In this document: positions 1 through 10,825 of the stretch, piece after piece
Layout of the letters: each line of letters begins with the position of its first letter
Position numbering within the stretch: the first letter of the stretch is position 1
Assembly: GCA_946965045.2 (NCBI GenBank)
Contig: OX337239.1
Coordinates: 1,364,001 to 1,428,000, forward strand
DNA length: 64,000 nucleotides
Source of the DNA: Epithemia pelagica
Lineage: Eukaryota > Bacillariophyta > Bacillariophyceae > Surirellales > Surirellaceae
Reading direction: 5' to 3'
Position numbers and translations under genes: made by a program
Notes under the pieces: generated by a model
What the model was told of the DNA's origin: nothing
Databases searched by the model: none
What the model saw: only the letters and a program-made list of their open reading frames with translations

Positions 1-159
1 CCTTCCTCGTCGGGCGCCCGGCTTGTCGGGAGAATGACTCGACGGGCATATGTCTTGTCGGGCATGCGCCCTCCTCGAACATATGCCCTCATCGTCATTC
101 TACCCTCCGCGCCGGGCGACCCTCCTCTAAAGGACTGAAACACCGTGAAGTAGTCTTAC
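1..159. repeat. Terminal inverted-repeat end of a TIR element extending left of the window
   Basis: This segment is nearly identical to 38196-38354 and, in reverse complement, to 35085-35255. All three copies stop at the same base, reading outward GTGAAGTAGTCTTAC, and the sequence beyond diverges completely. That is how a transposon terminus behaves. The orientation matches the right end at 38354, so the rest of this copy should lie upstream of base 1. Confidence 0.75.
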
Positions 160-563
160 TACCGGCCCGGCTTGCGCCGTCCCCCAATTCAAAATGTGGA
201 TGGGGACGGGGGATGCATACTTGGTATTATTGTAGGGGGCGAATCATGGAACGTCTACCGACTCCTCTCTTTGTAAGTAAAAGGTACCGACATCCCTTTA
301 CCGACACTTCCTCTCCTGTAGGTACAAGATCCATCACAATGACGTTTGTTCGCGTCGAATCTGTGATGTTTCTGACGCATTTACTACCATGATCCATGAT
401 AGCAGAAAAGTTGCTCATTCGTCTCTTTTTTTGCTGGTCTGGTTTGTGCTGGTTGGTGAGTCATTCGAGATCTGTTGTGTCGATTGTCTCCCTCTCTCTC
501 CAGAGACACACGCCACCACGTGCCTTGGAGATTGCACAAAAAATCTACATTGCACTGGAAACC
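160..563. other. Non-coding, upstream of the DUF4079 gene
   Basis: No supported gene. The short G-rich stretch near 196-215 is unremarkable. The segment presumably holds the promoter and 5' UTR of the gene starting at 564. Confidence 0.4.
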
Positions 564-1628
564 ATGAAGGTCGTACAAGTTCGCTTCCCCACCATTGTCT
601 TGGTGGTTGCCATTGCCTTTTGCTTGTCCTTGTCGGGTGAAGCATTTGCTCCTCCCTCTCCATCGTCGTCGTCCTCGTCGACCCTCAAGATTGCCAGTCT
701 GTCTCGTCGCTACCACCATCATGAGTCACAACCACAGCCATTGGAAAATGACCTCCCGGAGCAGCCGTCCAATAAGAACAAGAATCACCTGGCCACCACA
801 ACCGCCATTTGGACCACGGTGGCCACCACCCTCTGGACGACCGCACCCGGCATGGCCTGGGCCAATGACAGTCCCGATTGGGGATTGTTTGAAGGCCGCA
901 CGGGTAGTTTGATTCATCCCGTCGTCATGGGAGGTCTCTTTTTGTATTCTGCCTATACCGCCTTTTTGGGCTTTCAATGGCGTCGTCAACGAACCATGGG
1001 CGATGAAATTACCCAAGTCAAGGCCGACTTGGCCGCCGTCACACCGGCTGCTGCCGCCGCAGAGGGAGAAGCACCTCCCGTCAAGACGGCCGCCCAAGTT
1101 GAATTGGAAACCTCTCTGGAAACCTTGCAACAAGAACGCAAAGATTTGGCGGCGGCCAAACCTCGGGACAAGCATTTTTCGCAAGGCTCTTTTTTGGCCT
1201 TTTTGGGGACCGCCATTGCCATTGAGGTACGTTTGTGTGTCGCTGGCTCGTGAATCGTTGTGGTCGCTTGTACTCCAGTGGTGGAAACTTGCTCATGGGG
1301 ATGTACTGACCGAATCAATCTCTCTTTTTTTCGGTTATTCTTTGCATGGGTCTCTCTTGTTGTTGTGCTTTACGTGTTATAGGGTTGTTTGAATACCTTT
1401 AGTCGAGCCGGAAAATTGTTTCCCGGACCTCATTTGTACGGTGGTGCCGCCTTGGTGGTCTTGTGGGGCTTGGCCGTGGCCACGGTACCCGCCATGCAAA
1501 AGGGCAATGATACGGCCCGTACGGTACACATTGCGGCCAATTTGGCCAGTTTGGCCTTTTTTGCCTGGCAAGTGTCCTCCGGGATTCCCATTATGCTCAA
1601 GGTCGTTGACTTGACCTCGTGGCCGTAA
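564..1628 (+). CDS. Plastid-targeted DUF4079 membrane protein
   Basis: Two exons, 564-1226 and 1383-1628, joined across a 156-bp GT-AG intron (GTACGT ... TTATAG) that keeps the frame, giving about 302 residues. The N-terminus is a signal peptide ending in GEA|FAPP, the ASAFAP-type signature for import into the diatom complex plastid. A Ser/His-rich transit-like region follows. The mature part has a helix starting HPVVMGGLFLYSAYTAFLGF followed by a basic RRQR, a charged linker with a coiled-coil look (about residues 145-200), and further membrane segments near the splice junction, at HLYGGAALVVLW and at the C-terminus. This layout fits DUF4079, a family of plastid and cyanobacterial membrane proteins of unknown biochemical role. 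The start at 564 is chosen because it sits directly before the hydrophobic signal; an upstream open stretch in the same frame lacks that feature. Confidence 0.8.
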
Positions 1629-1932
1629 TGCGCAAGATCCAGACGGACCAGTACTGCACACAGCGACGATCCTCGGCTGCTGCTGCTGCTACTGCAGGAC
1701 CGTCCAACAAGCAGCTACCAACATTGGCCCTCCACACTCCAAAACGCGATCCACACCCTTGACTGCAATGGTAAATGAATCTATTCTAATTGTCAACTGT
1801 TACAGACACTCTCAGCTTTTCGTACAAACCATGTCCATGTGTCGATAGGAGCACGGTCTCCTCTGCGATTAGAATCTACTTTAGAATTGTCTAGCGAACA
1901 TACCATGCAACTTTGCTTGAGTGATTGAACCT
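1629..1932. other. Intergenic, convergent 3' ends
   Basis: About 300 bp between the stop of the DUF4079 gene and the end of the minus-strand helicase gene. A short CTG/CTA-rich run lies near 1678-1695. No gene is seen. Confidence 0.4.
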
Positions 1933-4900
1933 CTAGCCGATAGTTTTACCAGCGGGTGGTACGTTCACATCCTCCCCATTGTTGATGGGTGATGCTTTTT
2001 TCGTTGCCCCACCAACCTCTTGTCCACATTCCACACACAATGGTATATTCATGGCTTCACATTCTCCCATAAAACAGTCGTGTCCATACGGGCATTGGTA
2101 CCAGTCGTCACTAGCGTCGCCGCCATAGTCATAACCACGCGCCACATTCATGACAGGTTCAGGCTCTGTTCCATCACTGGACAAGAGCGTTTCCAGTTTT
2201 GTGGCCTCCTCCACCATCTCATTGGAAAGACGATTTTCCGTATTCTGAACCACCCATTTCAGGTGCCCATGAACCGTCGATTTTAAATCTGGTAGAGTTC
2301 TCGTCCAATAGCCTAGCGATCGAGCCATCGCGATCCGCATGGTTGCAGCGGAGTGATAGCTGTGACTGCCATCAGCAACCTCAATTGCTTCCTCATAGCA
2401 CTTCAATAACTTCTCCACATAGGAGTCGTTATTCGACTCGTTCGGTTCCGCGGAGTCGTTATTCTACTCGTTCGGTTCCACGGTATCAATTTGGGCAGCA
2501 TAGCTCTGGCCAAGCAAATGCAGACACTCGATCAGCGGTTTTGAAGGTGGAGTTGGGGCTTGATTGTTTCTGTTGCCGCAAGCTTCGAATACCTGTTTCA
2601 TCGGACCTGTGCATATTGACTGTCTCATCTCTAACAGTCCTCTGATACTGCGCATCTTTGGTTCTCTTCGTGAGAATCCGTCGAGACCTTTTCTCACGTT
2701 CATCAAATGTTTTCGTTCCAAACTACGAAGCATAGTCATTTTGATTATTCGACCATATCTCCGAATTGAGTGCACAAGTGTCCCGCATTCAGGACACCGC
2801 ATTTGTTGTGTATTTTTCTCATGACGCGACAGTGGCAGACAAGCCGTGAACTGGTCACCAGTACGGACGTAGACACTGTCGATAGCAACATGCCCATCCA
2901 GAGTCGAGACACTGAAAACATGCCCGCACTGTAAAACAATAATGGGGTCGCAATCTACGTTGCCATTCACGTGCTTCCCGTCCATCTGTCTGTTTGCCGG
3001 AGTATCGCAGTCCTTACAGAAAGATTTGTCGGGGCATTTTTCACCGCAAAGAGAGGGACATTGATGACCGCAATCGAGCATCTTATTACATCTCTGCACA
3101 GGACGAAATTGAGAATTGACAACGGTACCCATGTGAATGTTGGCAAATACAAACCTACCTTGTTACAAGGGAAACGAGAACAAGGGGCACCACACACAAG
3201 AGGACATATTCCTTGGTGCTCACATTGCCAGTCGCATGGTTCTGTGCATGCCGCACACTGTCATCGCGCACGGTATTATGAGGAGGAAATTAGACTTGCT
3301 CGGAATGCATCGAAAAGAACTTACCACTTCACTGCACATCCAGGAGCAAGCTGAATGGCTACATCGAGCTTGGCAGCTTTCAACCGTGCATGGAGGACAG
3401 CTACCCATATGACACGTATTAAAACAAGAATGTCCACAAAACAGATAGCGATCACATTTTTTGTTGCAATAATGATCGTAGAATCCACACCTGTTCCGGC
3501 CACAGATTAAAACTGTGAGTGCAACTGAAAGGAGTAGACAACATTAATTGGAGACGAGATCCCGTACATTTTTTGACAAGGATGTCCGCAATCCATAATC
3601 TGCATACACAATTCTGGACATCGTAGACTAGCTTTCCTGGAGTCTCCACATTTAAGTTGCCTTGTGTGCCCACAACTCTCGAAACGGTAGCTTATCAACT
3701 TTTCGCAATTGTTGGCAAAGTTCTGGAGAGCTTCGTCGTTGCGGGCTTCTCGGCATTCAATGTTTTCGGCAGTATGACCGCACGGGAGCTCCAGTGGTCC
3801 AATGTTAAATTGGCAAGATTGTGACGTTTTCTCGCACTCATCCCCGCATGATCCACACCTGATATCGCAGCAAAGTCGTCAGTCAAACGAACAAATCAAA
3901 GTCAACGACAAGATATCATACCTTTGTCGACAAGGATGTCCGCAGTCCATAATCTTCATACACAATTCTAGACACGGAGGACTACCTTTCCTGGAGTCTC
4001 CACATTTTAGTTGGCGTGTGTGCCCACAACTCTCGAAATGGTAAGTTATAAGCTTTTCGCAGTTGTTGGCAACAAAGTTCTGGAGGGATTAGTCATTGCG
4101 GGCATCGTGGCATGCAATATTTTCAGCAATATGACCACATGAAAGCTTCAATGGTCCAACGTCAACTTGGCAGGAACCGCATTCCTGATAGCAACGTTTT
4201 GTACACCTATGACCACGTGGACATTGCTCCGGTACCCGCGAACATGCCTCCATGCATTTATTTCCCTTATGACTTCTGCCTGTTGGGTGACAGAACTGAA
4301 ATTCGAAGACAACGTAAGTTGTAGAATCAACCAAAAGACAGCGTGAGTTGTAGAATCGACCAAACACAAGAATACTTGGGGAGTCTTACTTTCGGGCAAA
4401 TATGTCCACATTCGAGACGGTACATGCATATCCGGCCACAACCTCCATCCGGACGATAGTCTCTAAAATCCTTTCTTGAAAATAAGGCCATCGGTGGATC
4501 TGCAGGGTGAATCTGGCATGTGGTAGGTAGACCTCTAACAATATGGCCTTCCTCGTCTAGCATCTCAAGAATAGGGCCCCATGTCCTTTTCCCTTCGCCG
4601 CCTGAAAAGGTCTTGGCATTACCAACAAGGATCATACCCTTCCGAGCCCGGGACAAAGCCACATTTACTCGTTGAGGCTCCTTCAAAAAACCAACAGACC
4701 CACTAGCATTGGACCGAACCAAAGAAATAACGACCAAATCGCTTTCTTCACCCTGATAATTATCAACTGTAGAGCATCGGACACTACCTCGTTGCTCTCT
4801 TGAGCACTTCGACAGGAAACTTTCGTGCTTCTGTTCATCGAACTTGTCCAGGTCTTAATCACTTACGTTCGCTTCGACATCCTGTAAGTGGCGCTTCATT

Positions 4901-7900
4901 TCAGTAACGATTTTGAATAGCTGGCCCTGATAAGGAGTCAAAACTACTATATCATCCGTTTTGTAGCCTTGAAGTAAGAGAAATCTTACAATCTCGACAC
5001 ACATCATGGCCTCGTATTTATTGGACTTTGTGGATACGCGACGACCACTATCTCTTGAATCAAGTGGTGATCCATCTTCCTTGTGGTCATGATCAATGAA
5101 AAGGAGATTTTGGGATATCCCGCGAACGTTAGGGTATTCCTGAACTGACGGATGATCGACCAATGTTGGATATGTCTGTTCTCGAATTAGTCTCGATATT
5201 GATGGCCTCATACGATGCTGCACAGCAAGGGTAGCTGAAGGGAGACCACATCGTATAAGTCGCTCGAACAAAGACACGTCTAAATTGTATCCGTTACCGA
5301 AAACGGCTCGGAGATGATGAGTTTCAACTTTCGGACGCAGCTGCATGTGGTCACCAATGAGTACCAGATGCTTTGTTGCAGTGGAAAGTGAAGCCAACAC
5401 ATGCGCCTCCAGAACTTCTCCAGCTTCTTCGACAAATACAATTGACGGAGAAACTTCAGACAATACTTCACGGTATCTCGCGGCACCTGAGGTTGTTGCA
5501 CCAATGATTCTTGCATCCCGAAGAGTGCTTACGAAAGTTTCGTTCCTTGCTGCTTCTCGCTCCTTCACCATGTTACAGATAGCGTTACACGTAGTTGCAA
5601 TGACCCCCTCCTCCAGCGAAAGACAAACTCGTCCCTTTGTTGTTGGGGTTGTCTCCAAAATTCATCCATACCTTCTGGAAAATCGTCCATGAATGGAAGC
5701 ATGGAAGGAGGAAATTCTTTTCCTTTCTTCCATTCGTTCCACAGAAAGTCCGACTCATACCTCCCGTCGCAGGCCGAAGGAACATGCGTATACCTGTACT
5801 GGACTGGATAGTTCTTCCGTAGAACAAGGCTCAAATTATTCCACAAATCGCGCTCTTTCAGAACTTTGAGCGAGCTTTCAATTTCACGATTTTTCCGAAC
5901 CAATACTCCATTATGTTCAGCAATATTTTCGATTTGGTAGCTGCCAATCCGATCTGACTTTGACCTCCCCCCTAACCAGACTATCCGGTTTTCGCCAGAA
6001 TCCAGCATGTGCTCTAGGAACTGATCCAAAGCGTGATTGGTAAAACAGACGCAAAGGATCTTCTCATCTGAGTTTGTCATGACAAGCTGCGCGAGAAGTC
6101 CACCGAGGAATGTCTTCCCTGCATTCAACGCAAAACGACAAGGAAACCAGTCAAATACGCTAACCAGCTACGCAAAGCCATCTTGTTACCCCTTGGTGCA
6201 GTAATACATACCTGTTCCTGGCGGTCCTTGGATCAATGCCACGCGATGTGTTAGAGCGTGAACTACCGCTTCAGCTTGTGACTCGTCGAGTGATGTGTGG
6301 GTACTGATATCCGCAGCCGATAACTTGTCTAGATCAAACTTGTGACCATGAAAATTATGATCTTCAGGAAATGCTAGTTCAGGTCGCATGTAATCTATTT
6401 GTGCCTTCGCCGTTTCCTTATCGTCCTTTGCATCGGTGTCATCTAAAACTCTCTTTCGACCGCGAGATCGGCGAGCTGTGAGCAACTCCTCGGAAAATGG
6501 AATGTCCTCCATTTGCTGCAATGCCTTGAGAACTGATTTATTTGCAAAGAAGGATTTGGATATTTCCACCATTTCATAGGTCGTCATGTTTGCCACAGAT
6601 TCCGCGGCAAGTTGATTGTTTTTCTTCAACAAACCCTTAGTGTCTTTGTCATAAAATTTAGAGTTTTTGGCCAGTTCCAGGAACGACTCAACAACTGCAG
6701 TAGGGTCTTCAAACTCGATTCCTAAGAGAGGACCATCTGCAGTGCACAACCATTCTTTCCTTCTAATAGAAACAGTGCCGGTCCGGACCAACCGGTGATC
6801 GTCCTTGTCCAGAAACTCCACAATGGATCCCTTCAACAAGAACCTGGCAGTATCCCAATCCGCTACCGGCGAACTTGGAGGATCTACTTGAAGGAGAAAG
6901 CTAAATGAATGCTCTCCACAGGGATCAGCATCAATGATGCGAGCATTTCGCCATGTCGACTTGCGTTCGATTATGCCTCGGCGCATGCAGCCGATGGAAT
7001 CTTCTCGCAACAACCGGAAGTTTGCATCAAGAAACCGATCTACCGGAGCATCTTGAATGACGGCATTTTCACCACTTGCCAAGGGAAGGTAGGGTGGAAC
7101 TTGACACGTCAATTCTTCGGCCGTCGGAACAATCTTGATCTCGCGAAAGTTGGCAAGATCATTGTCGTGGCGACCTCCAGGAGGAATTGTGTCCGTATAC
7201 CAGCAAATGCTCGGTTTAGAACTGTCGTGGTTTGCTTCGAGTCGACGTCGCTTCGTGGGACGACCTGTCGCGGGCTCTACTTCTTGTTGTTGTTTGCGTG
7301 GTAACCTCAACATGGCGCAAAGCAACTGAGCTTGGTTGCCCACATCCTCGCGATCGCGCAGTTTTTGGGCCAATTCTCGGACCGTGGCAGAATGACGAGC
7401 CTCCGCAATCGCGGGAACCATGCACAGCAAAAAGGATGCCATGACACGCGCGGAGTCCGGCTCCAGGCTTGCCATCACGTTGGGTCCATTCGCAAAGGTG
7501 AGAACATGAGGAATGTGGTATAGGAGACTTAGATACTGATCTCGCACTTCTCGGTACAGGGGCTTTGACATGAAATCGTTCAGCGCATGCTGGAGTAAGG
7601 GGATAACCAGTAGGGTGACGTCCTTGGGTGTGGCAACTAATCCAACAATTCGTTCCAGGCACAATCGGCCTTGATTTCGTTCATCCACCATCATGGACAA
7701 GAGTTCCGGCTTGGAGTCAAATGAATCCATACCTTGCAAGAAGCGCATTGCTTGATGATTGTTTCGTAATGCTTCCGTTGATGAACCCTTCAATAGCCGA
7801 TGAAACAGCGCAACGCAACCAGCTAGGCCTCTTTGTTCACCTCGTCCCCTCCCCCGACCTCTTCCACCTCTCCCCTGTGCAGCACCGACACCATCTTGAA

Positions 7901-7925
7901 ACCTTTTCTTCTTCTTAGGGCCCAT
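1933..7925 (-). CDS. ZNFX1/NFX1-type zinc-finger SF1 helicase, frame apparently broken
   Basis: Large multi-exon gene for an RNA helicase of the UPF1-like SF1 group with NFX1-type zinc fingers. The chosen start at 7925 gives MGPKKKKRF and an RG-rich tail. The first exon ends at 6212 inside Walker A (GPPGTG|KT) and a 93-bp GT-AG intron spans 6119-6211. Then come the Walker B-like box FVEEAGEVLEAH, motif V region TVDNYQGEESDLV and motif VI NVALSRARKGM. Below about 4470 follow repeated Cys/His clusters (for example CGHICP, CGHPC, CPRGHRC, CGHQCPSLCG) separated by short introns. The end, about 1990-2100, has CPYGHDCFMGEC...CVECG, an RZ-type finger like that closing ZNFX1. ZNFX1 relatives act in RNA surveillance and small-RNA or antiviral responses; a role here is inference. 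Four breaks are visible: a frame change at the C run 5604-5608, in-frame TAA at 4855-4857 and 4089-4091, and TAG at 2464-2466. It may be a pseudogene, a damaged allele, or assembly error. Confidence 0.75.
2422..2481 (-). repeat. 30-bp tandem duplication in the helicase 3' part
   Basis: Two adjacent 30-bp units, 2422-2451 and 2452-2481, differ at two positions. Read on the minus strand each encodes ten residues like NNDSAEPNES. One unit has TCG for Ser and the other TAG, so a single base difference makes the stop that separates the RZ finger from the rest. Confidence 0.8.
3566..4182 (-). repeat. Tandem duplication of a zinc-finger exon
   Basis: 3566-3825 and 3919-4182 are colinear, similar copies. 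Both read on the minus strand as ...CGHxAENI...ARND..LQNF...CEKLI.Y.FESCGHTRQLKCGDSRK...MDCGHPC. One copy has GAA after ARND, the other TAA. This is an intragenic duplication that adds NFX1-type fingers. Confidence 0.75.
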
Positions 7926-7926
7926 G

Positions 7927-7968
7927 ATGATTGTTTGTTTGTTCGTTTGTTTGTTCGTTTGTTTGTCT
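7927..7968. repeat. Microsatellite of TTTG/TTCG units at the helicase 5' end
   Basis: Alternating GTTT and GTTC units lie just upstream of the chosen start codon. The frame stays open here and gives an artificial TNKQ repeat, which is why I place the start inside, at 7925. Confidence 0.7.
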
Positions 7969-8826
7969 CCTTTCGCTACAAGTGTAACGCAAAGTTTCAC
8001 CGCAAAACTTCCAACGTATACACCCCATCGCGTCAGGACGGCAATCGCCATAATGACATTGAAGATTTCTTGATTCTTGATACAAACTGCATTTCGCATT
8101 TCCCCTTTCGTCCTCTGACGTGCGACACTATTTCCAGAAACGTGGTTCCACTCACTGTAGGTTCGAACTTCGAACAGTTAGCTTTTCCAAAACAAGAGTT
8201 GTGTCCATTCATTTCCACAGCAATCTCATCTAGATGGTGATGATGGTTTCAAGACAAATAGCATCCACAGGTAGAACGTGTGTCTTCCGATCCTTTTCTT
8301 CACCGACTGAATTGCCACGGGGAAACAGTCCCAATCAAAGTCTTCCACATAGATTCACCACAACACCCACTCTGTATGTCAAGGTTGAAATGTTGCCAAG
8401 CCATTTTGTACGGTGCCACCAGATTCACTCGAGTGGTTATCCATTCTACTACTGAAATTGAATCGGAACGCCACCCAGAGTAGTTACCCATCCTTCTAAT
8501 GAAATGGAATCGGAACGCCGTCGTCGGTTTTCATTTTCTCTCGTTCCCTTGGCGTCCTCATCGGGATGCAACGATTGTGACATGCCATTTCTCCTGATGA
8601 TAACGAAAGAGAGGATCCTCTTGCCGTCGGTTTTGTCCGCGTCATTGTGCCGTATGGACGAGACTCAAGACTTGAAAGGGACGGTATGCGCGCTTCATTT
8701 CAGCAAGCAGGCCTCGCCGGGACCAAAAAGCTCAACACGGTCCATACGAATAATAGCGCGGCGCACCGTTTGTTCCGTTGGATCAGATTGGTGGGCGTTG
8801 TGCGTTGCCCAGCACACACCAAGGGA
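7969..8826. other. Intergenic with a short tandem duplication
   Basis: No supported gene. Two related blocks of about 40 bp (8434-8474 and 8481-8520), each ending in GAATCGGAACGCC, form a local duplication. A weak plus-strand open stretch around 8500-8830 resembles no family I know. Confidence 0.4.
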
Positions 8827-9267
8827 GGCTGACCCTTAAGCCTCTACGAAACGAAAGTTGAAAGCTGACACGTCATCATTTTACCTCTTTTATCCGGGTA
8901 CTCTTGCTTTTCAGCTTTCGGGGCTACGAAAGTTGGCGCCAACTTTCGTAGGCCAACGAAAGTAGAAGGCGTTCCAGATGTGCAAAGCGTTTAGACAATG
9001 TATGAATGTGAAGTTGTTCATAACGCTCAAGAGTATTGATCGACTGGCGTTCAGCTCCAACGGTCGGTGCGTCCTGTGTACGTCACAATTCTATGAGAAT
9101 TATTTTAGTATTCAATTCATTGAAGTGAAAATGGGGGGGAATGGGGGATGAATGGGGGACAAGGCGCGGTTCTAGTTTTCGTTTCGCAGACGCGTAAGGA
9201 AGCAAAATCCCGCCAAAACGAAATGTCAGCTCTCAACTTTCGTTTCGTAGAGGCTTAAGGGTCGGCC
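8827..9267. mobile_element. MITE, copy 1 (about 440 bp, 40-bp TIRs)
   Basis: The termini 8831-8870 and 9224-9263 are inverted repeats with one mismatch (GACCCTTAAGCCTCTACGAA inward). No coding capacity. The interior has a perfect 28-bp palindrome and, toward the right, a GGGGG-rich stretch. Blocks TATCCGGGTA (8891), TTTTAGTATTCAATT (9103) and GCGTAAGGA (9192) recur in the same order and near-identical spacing in the element at 29600-30053, so the two are one family. A clean target-site duplication is not visible here. Confidence 0.8.
8924..8951. repeat. Perfect 28-bp palindrome inside the MITE
   Basis: CTACGAAAGTTGGC is followed directly by its exact reverse complement. The half-site repeats part of the MITE's own terminal repeat (CTACGAAACGAAAGTTG), so the element carries an internal inverted copy of its end motif. 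Confidence 0.9.
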
Positions 9268-9457
9268 GGAGAAGGGAGATCTTTCAACAACAAAGAAAAC
9301 TTCCATTCGTAACAAACAGTCGACAAAGCAAGGGCGTGTGTGACTGTTGTATTCTTTCTTCTCTTTTTTGTCATCTCTCCAGAAGAGCAGCACCAAGGCT
9401 CCTGTCGTTTGGCATTGTCTCTTCCTTCGATAACTTTCCCATTCCAGAAACCACGCC

Positions 9458-10120
9458 ATGTCTGTCACGACGGATTCCACACGCGATTGGTCCAACTGGA
9501 CGGCCACGCAATTGGCGGACTATTTGAAAACAAAAGGTTTGGATGATTATGCAGAAGTCTTTGTGTCCAACAACATTACCGGACAAGTAGCACCGAGCCT
9601 GACGGATGAGAATCTCAAAGAAATGGGCATTTCCGTCGTGGGGGATCGATTGCGTATTATACAAGCCTTGCAACAACTCAAGGCCAGTCAAGCCCAACAA
9701 GACCGCGAAAAGGTAGTGTGGCAAGGCGAAGAAGTCTTGTATGTATCGTGGTTTCATCAATGTTGTTCTACGTGCGGTGGCTGTTGTCCACAAGATGCCA
9801 GCACCTATACCTTGCGAAGCAATCATTTGGAGATCAAAACAGTCCATCCCTGTCGATTGGGTCCCATTACCTGCTGTTGTGGTGAACGATATGACATTGA
9901 CAATATTGATTTGAGCGAAGTGACCGATACGGACGTGGAAGGTGTGCCACCGGGATGTTTGCAACAAGTCTGTTGTTGTGGTGATACCTTGGAGCATGTC
10001 AAGATCCAAACCAGTAGTGAAGGAGAAAAAGTCTTGATCTTGCACAAGGATGTCGGACAAGATGTCGCACGACGATTGAAGAATCAAGTCGAAACCATGC
10101 AACAAATGGAGCGATCCTAA
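9458..10120 (+). CDS. SAM-domain protein with Cys-rich C-terminal domain
   Basis: Single-exon ORF of 220 residues; ATG at 9458. Residues about 10-75 form a sterile alpha motif (WTATQLADYL...GLDDYAEVF...LTDENLKEMGI...GDRLRIIQALQQL), normally a protein- or RNA-interaction module. The remainder (about 85-205) is Cys-rich (HQCCSTCGGCCPQD, ITCCCGERY, LQQVCCCGDTLEH) and has the strand-rich rhythm of a PH-like or similar beta domain, with the phrase DNIDLSEVTDTDV. I cannot name that part with certainty. No signal peptide or membrane helix, so cytosolic or nuclear by default. The C-terminal gene neighbour converges on it. Confidence 0.75.
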   Translation: MSVTTDSTRDWSNWTATQLADYLKTKGLDDYAEVFVSNNITGQVAPSLTDENLKEMGISVVGDRLRIIQALQQLKASQAQQDREKVVWQGEEVLYVSWFHQCCSTCGGCCPQDASTYTLRSNHLEIKTVHPCRLGPITCCCGERYDIDNIDLSEVTDTDVEGVPPGCLQQVCCCGDTLEHVKIQTSSEGEKVLILHKDVGQDVARRLKNQVETMQQMERS

Positions 10121-10825
10121 GTTCGGATGTGTGGATGATAGAAAGAAACATTATTCATGGTAGTGGATGTGGGCCCACCAGAGTTTTTTTCCGGCGATGC
10201 TTCGTGGTGTTTGCAAGTGTGTTTTTCGTATTCCTTCCGCCTGGTTGTGAGCCCTGTAACCCTTTATTAGTTCGAACAATCTATCTCATTGGTCTGTGCT
10301 TTTGCTCAGCTCTGCTTGAACGATATATTCTGTTGGTACCTGCGGCATTGCGCCGTTCTGCTTGATGTAGTAAGATGCTCTACGAATTGCAACTATTGTC
10401 ATGGCGAAGCCATTTTACTGACTTTTTAGAGAAATGTCGTGCGGGGAGGTGTTCACGTTCATTCCTATCACTAAACTGTGGAATATGCGCGTGTGACAGA
10501 TGACGCTTTCGGTTAGTTATAGTTCAGTTGTGCAAAAGAGTTGAATTCTTCTGTCCACGGCGTGTTTGCTGATATCGAGCTATTGGAGAGGCGTGTGTTT
10601 GGCCATGAACGGGTATTGTGGAAGGCTGCTTATTTTCTTGTGTATCGATAAGATTCCGGTTGAATCTTCCGCTACATGTTTGTATTTGTCTCTTACGGGT
10701 AACATTGTCAGCATTCCTTTGTTCTTGTCTTGGGGGGTGCGTTGACAGCGATCATTCTCCTTGTCATTGACCATGCACCCTTTTGGTATTTTCTCTTTCT
10801 TGTCCTTATTCGAATTGTGCGCTGT
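10121..10825. other. Intergenic between convergent genes
   Basis: Non-coding by inspection; only short chance ORFs. No repeat or RNA gene recognised. Confidence 0.4.

Noticed and set aside
8504-8839. Plus-strand ORFs overlapping in two frames before the MITE
   Set aside because: No domain recognised, frames disagree, and one runs into the MITE terminus.
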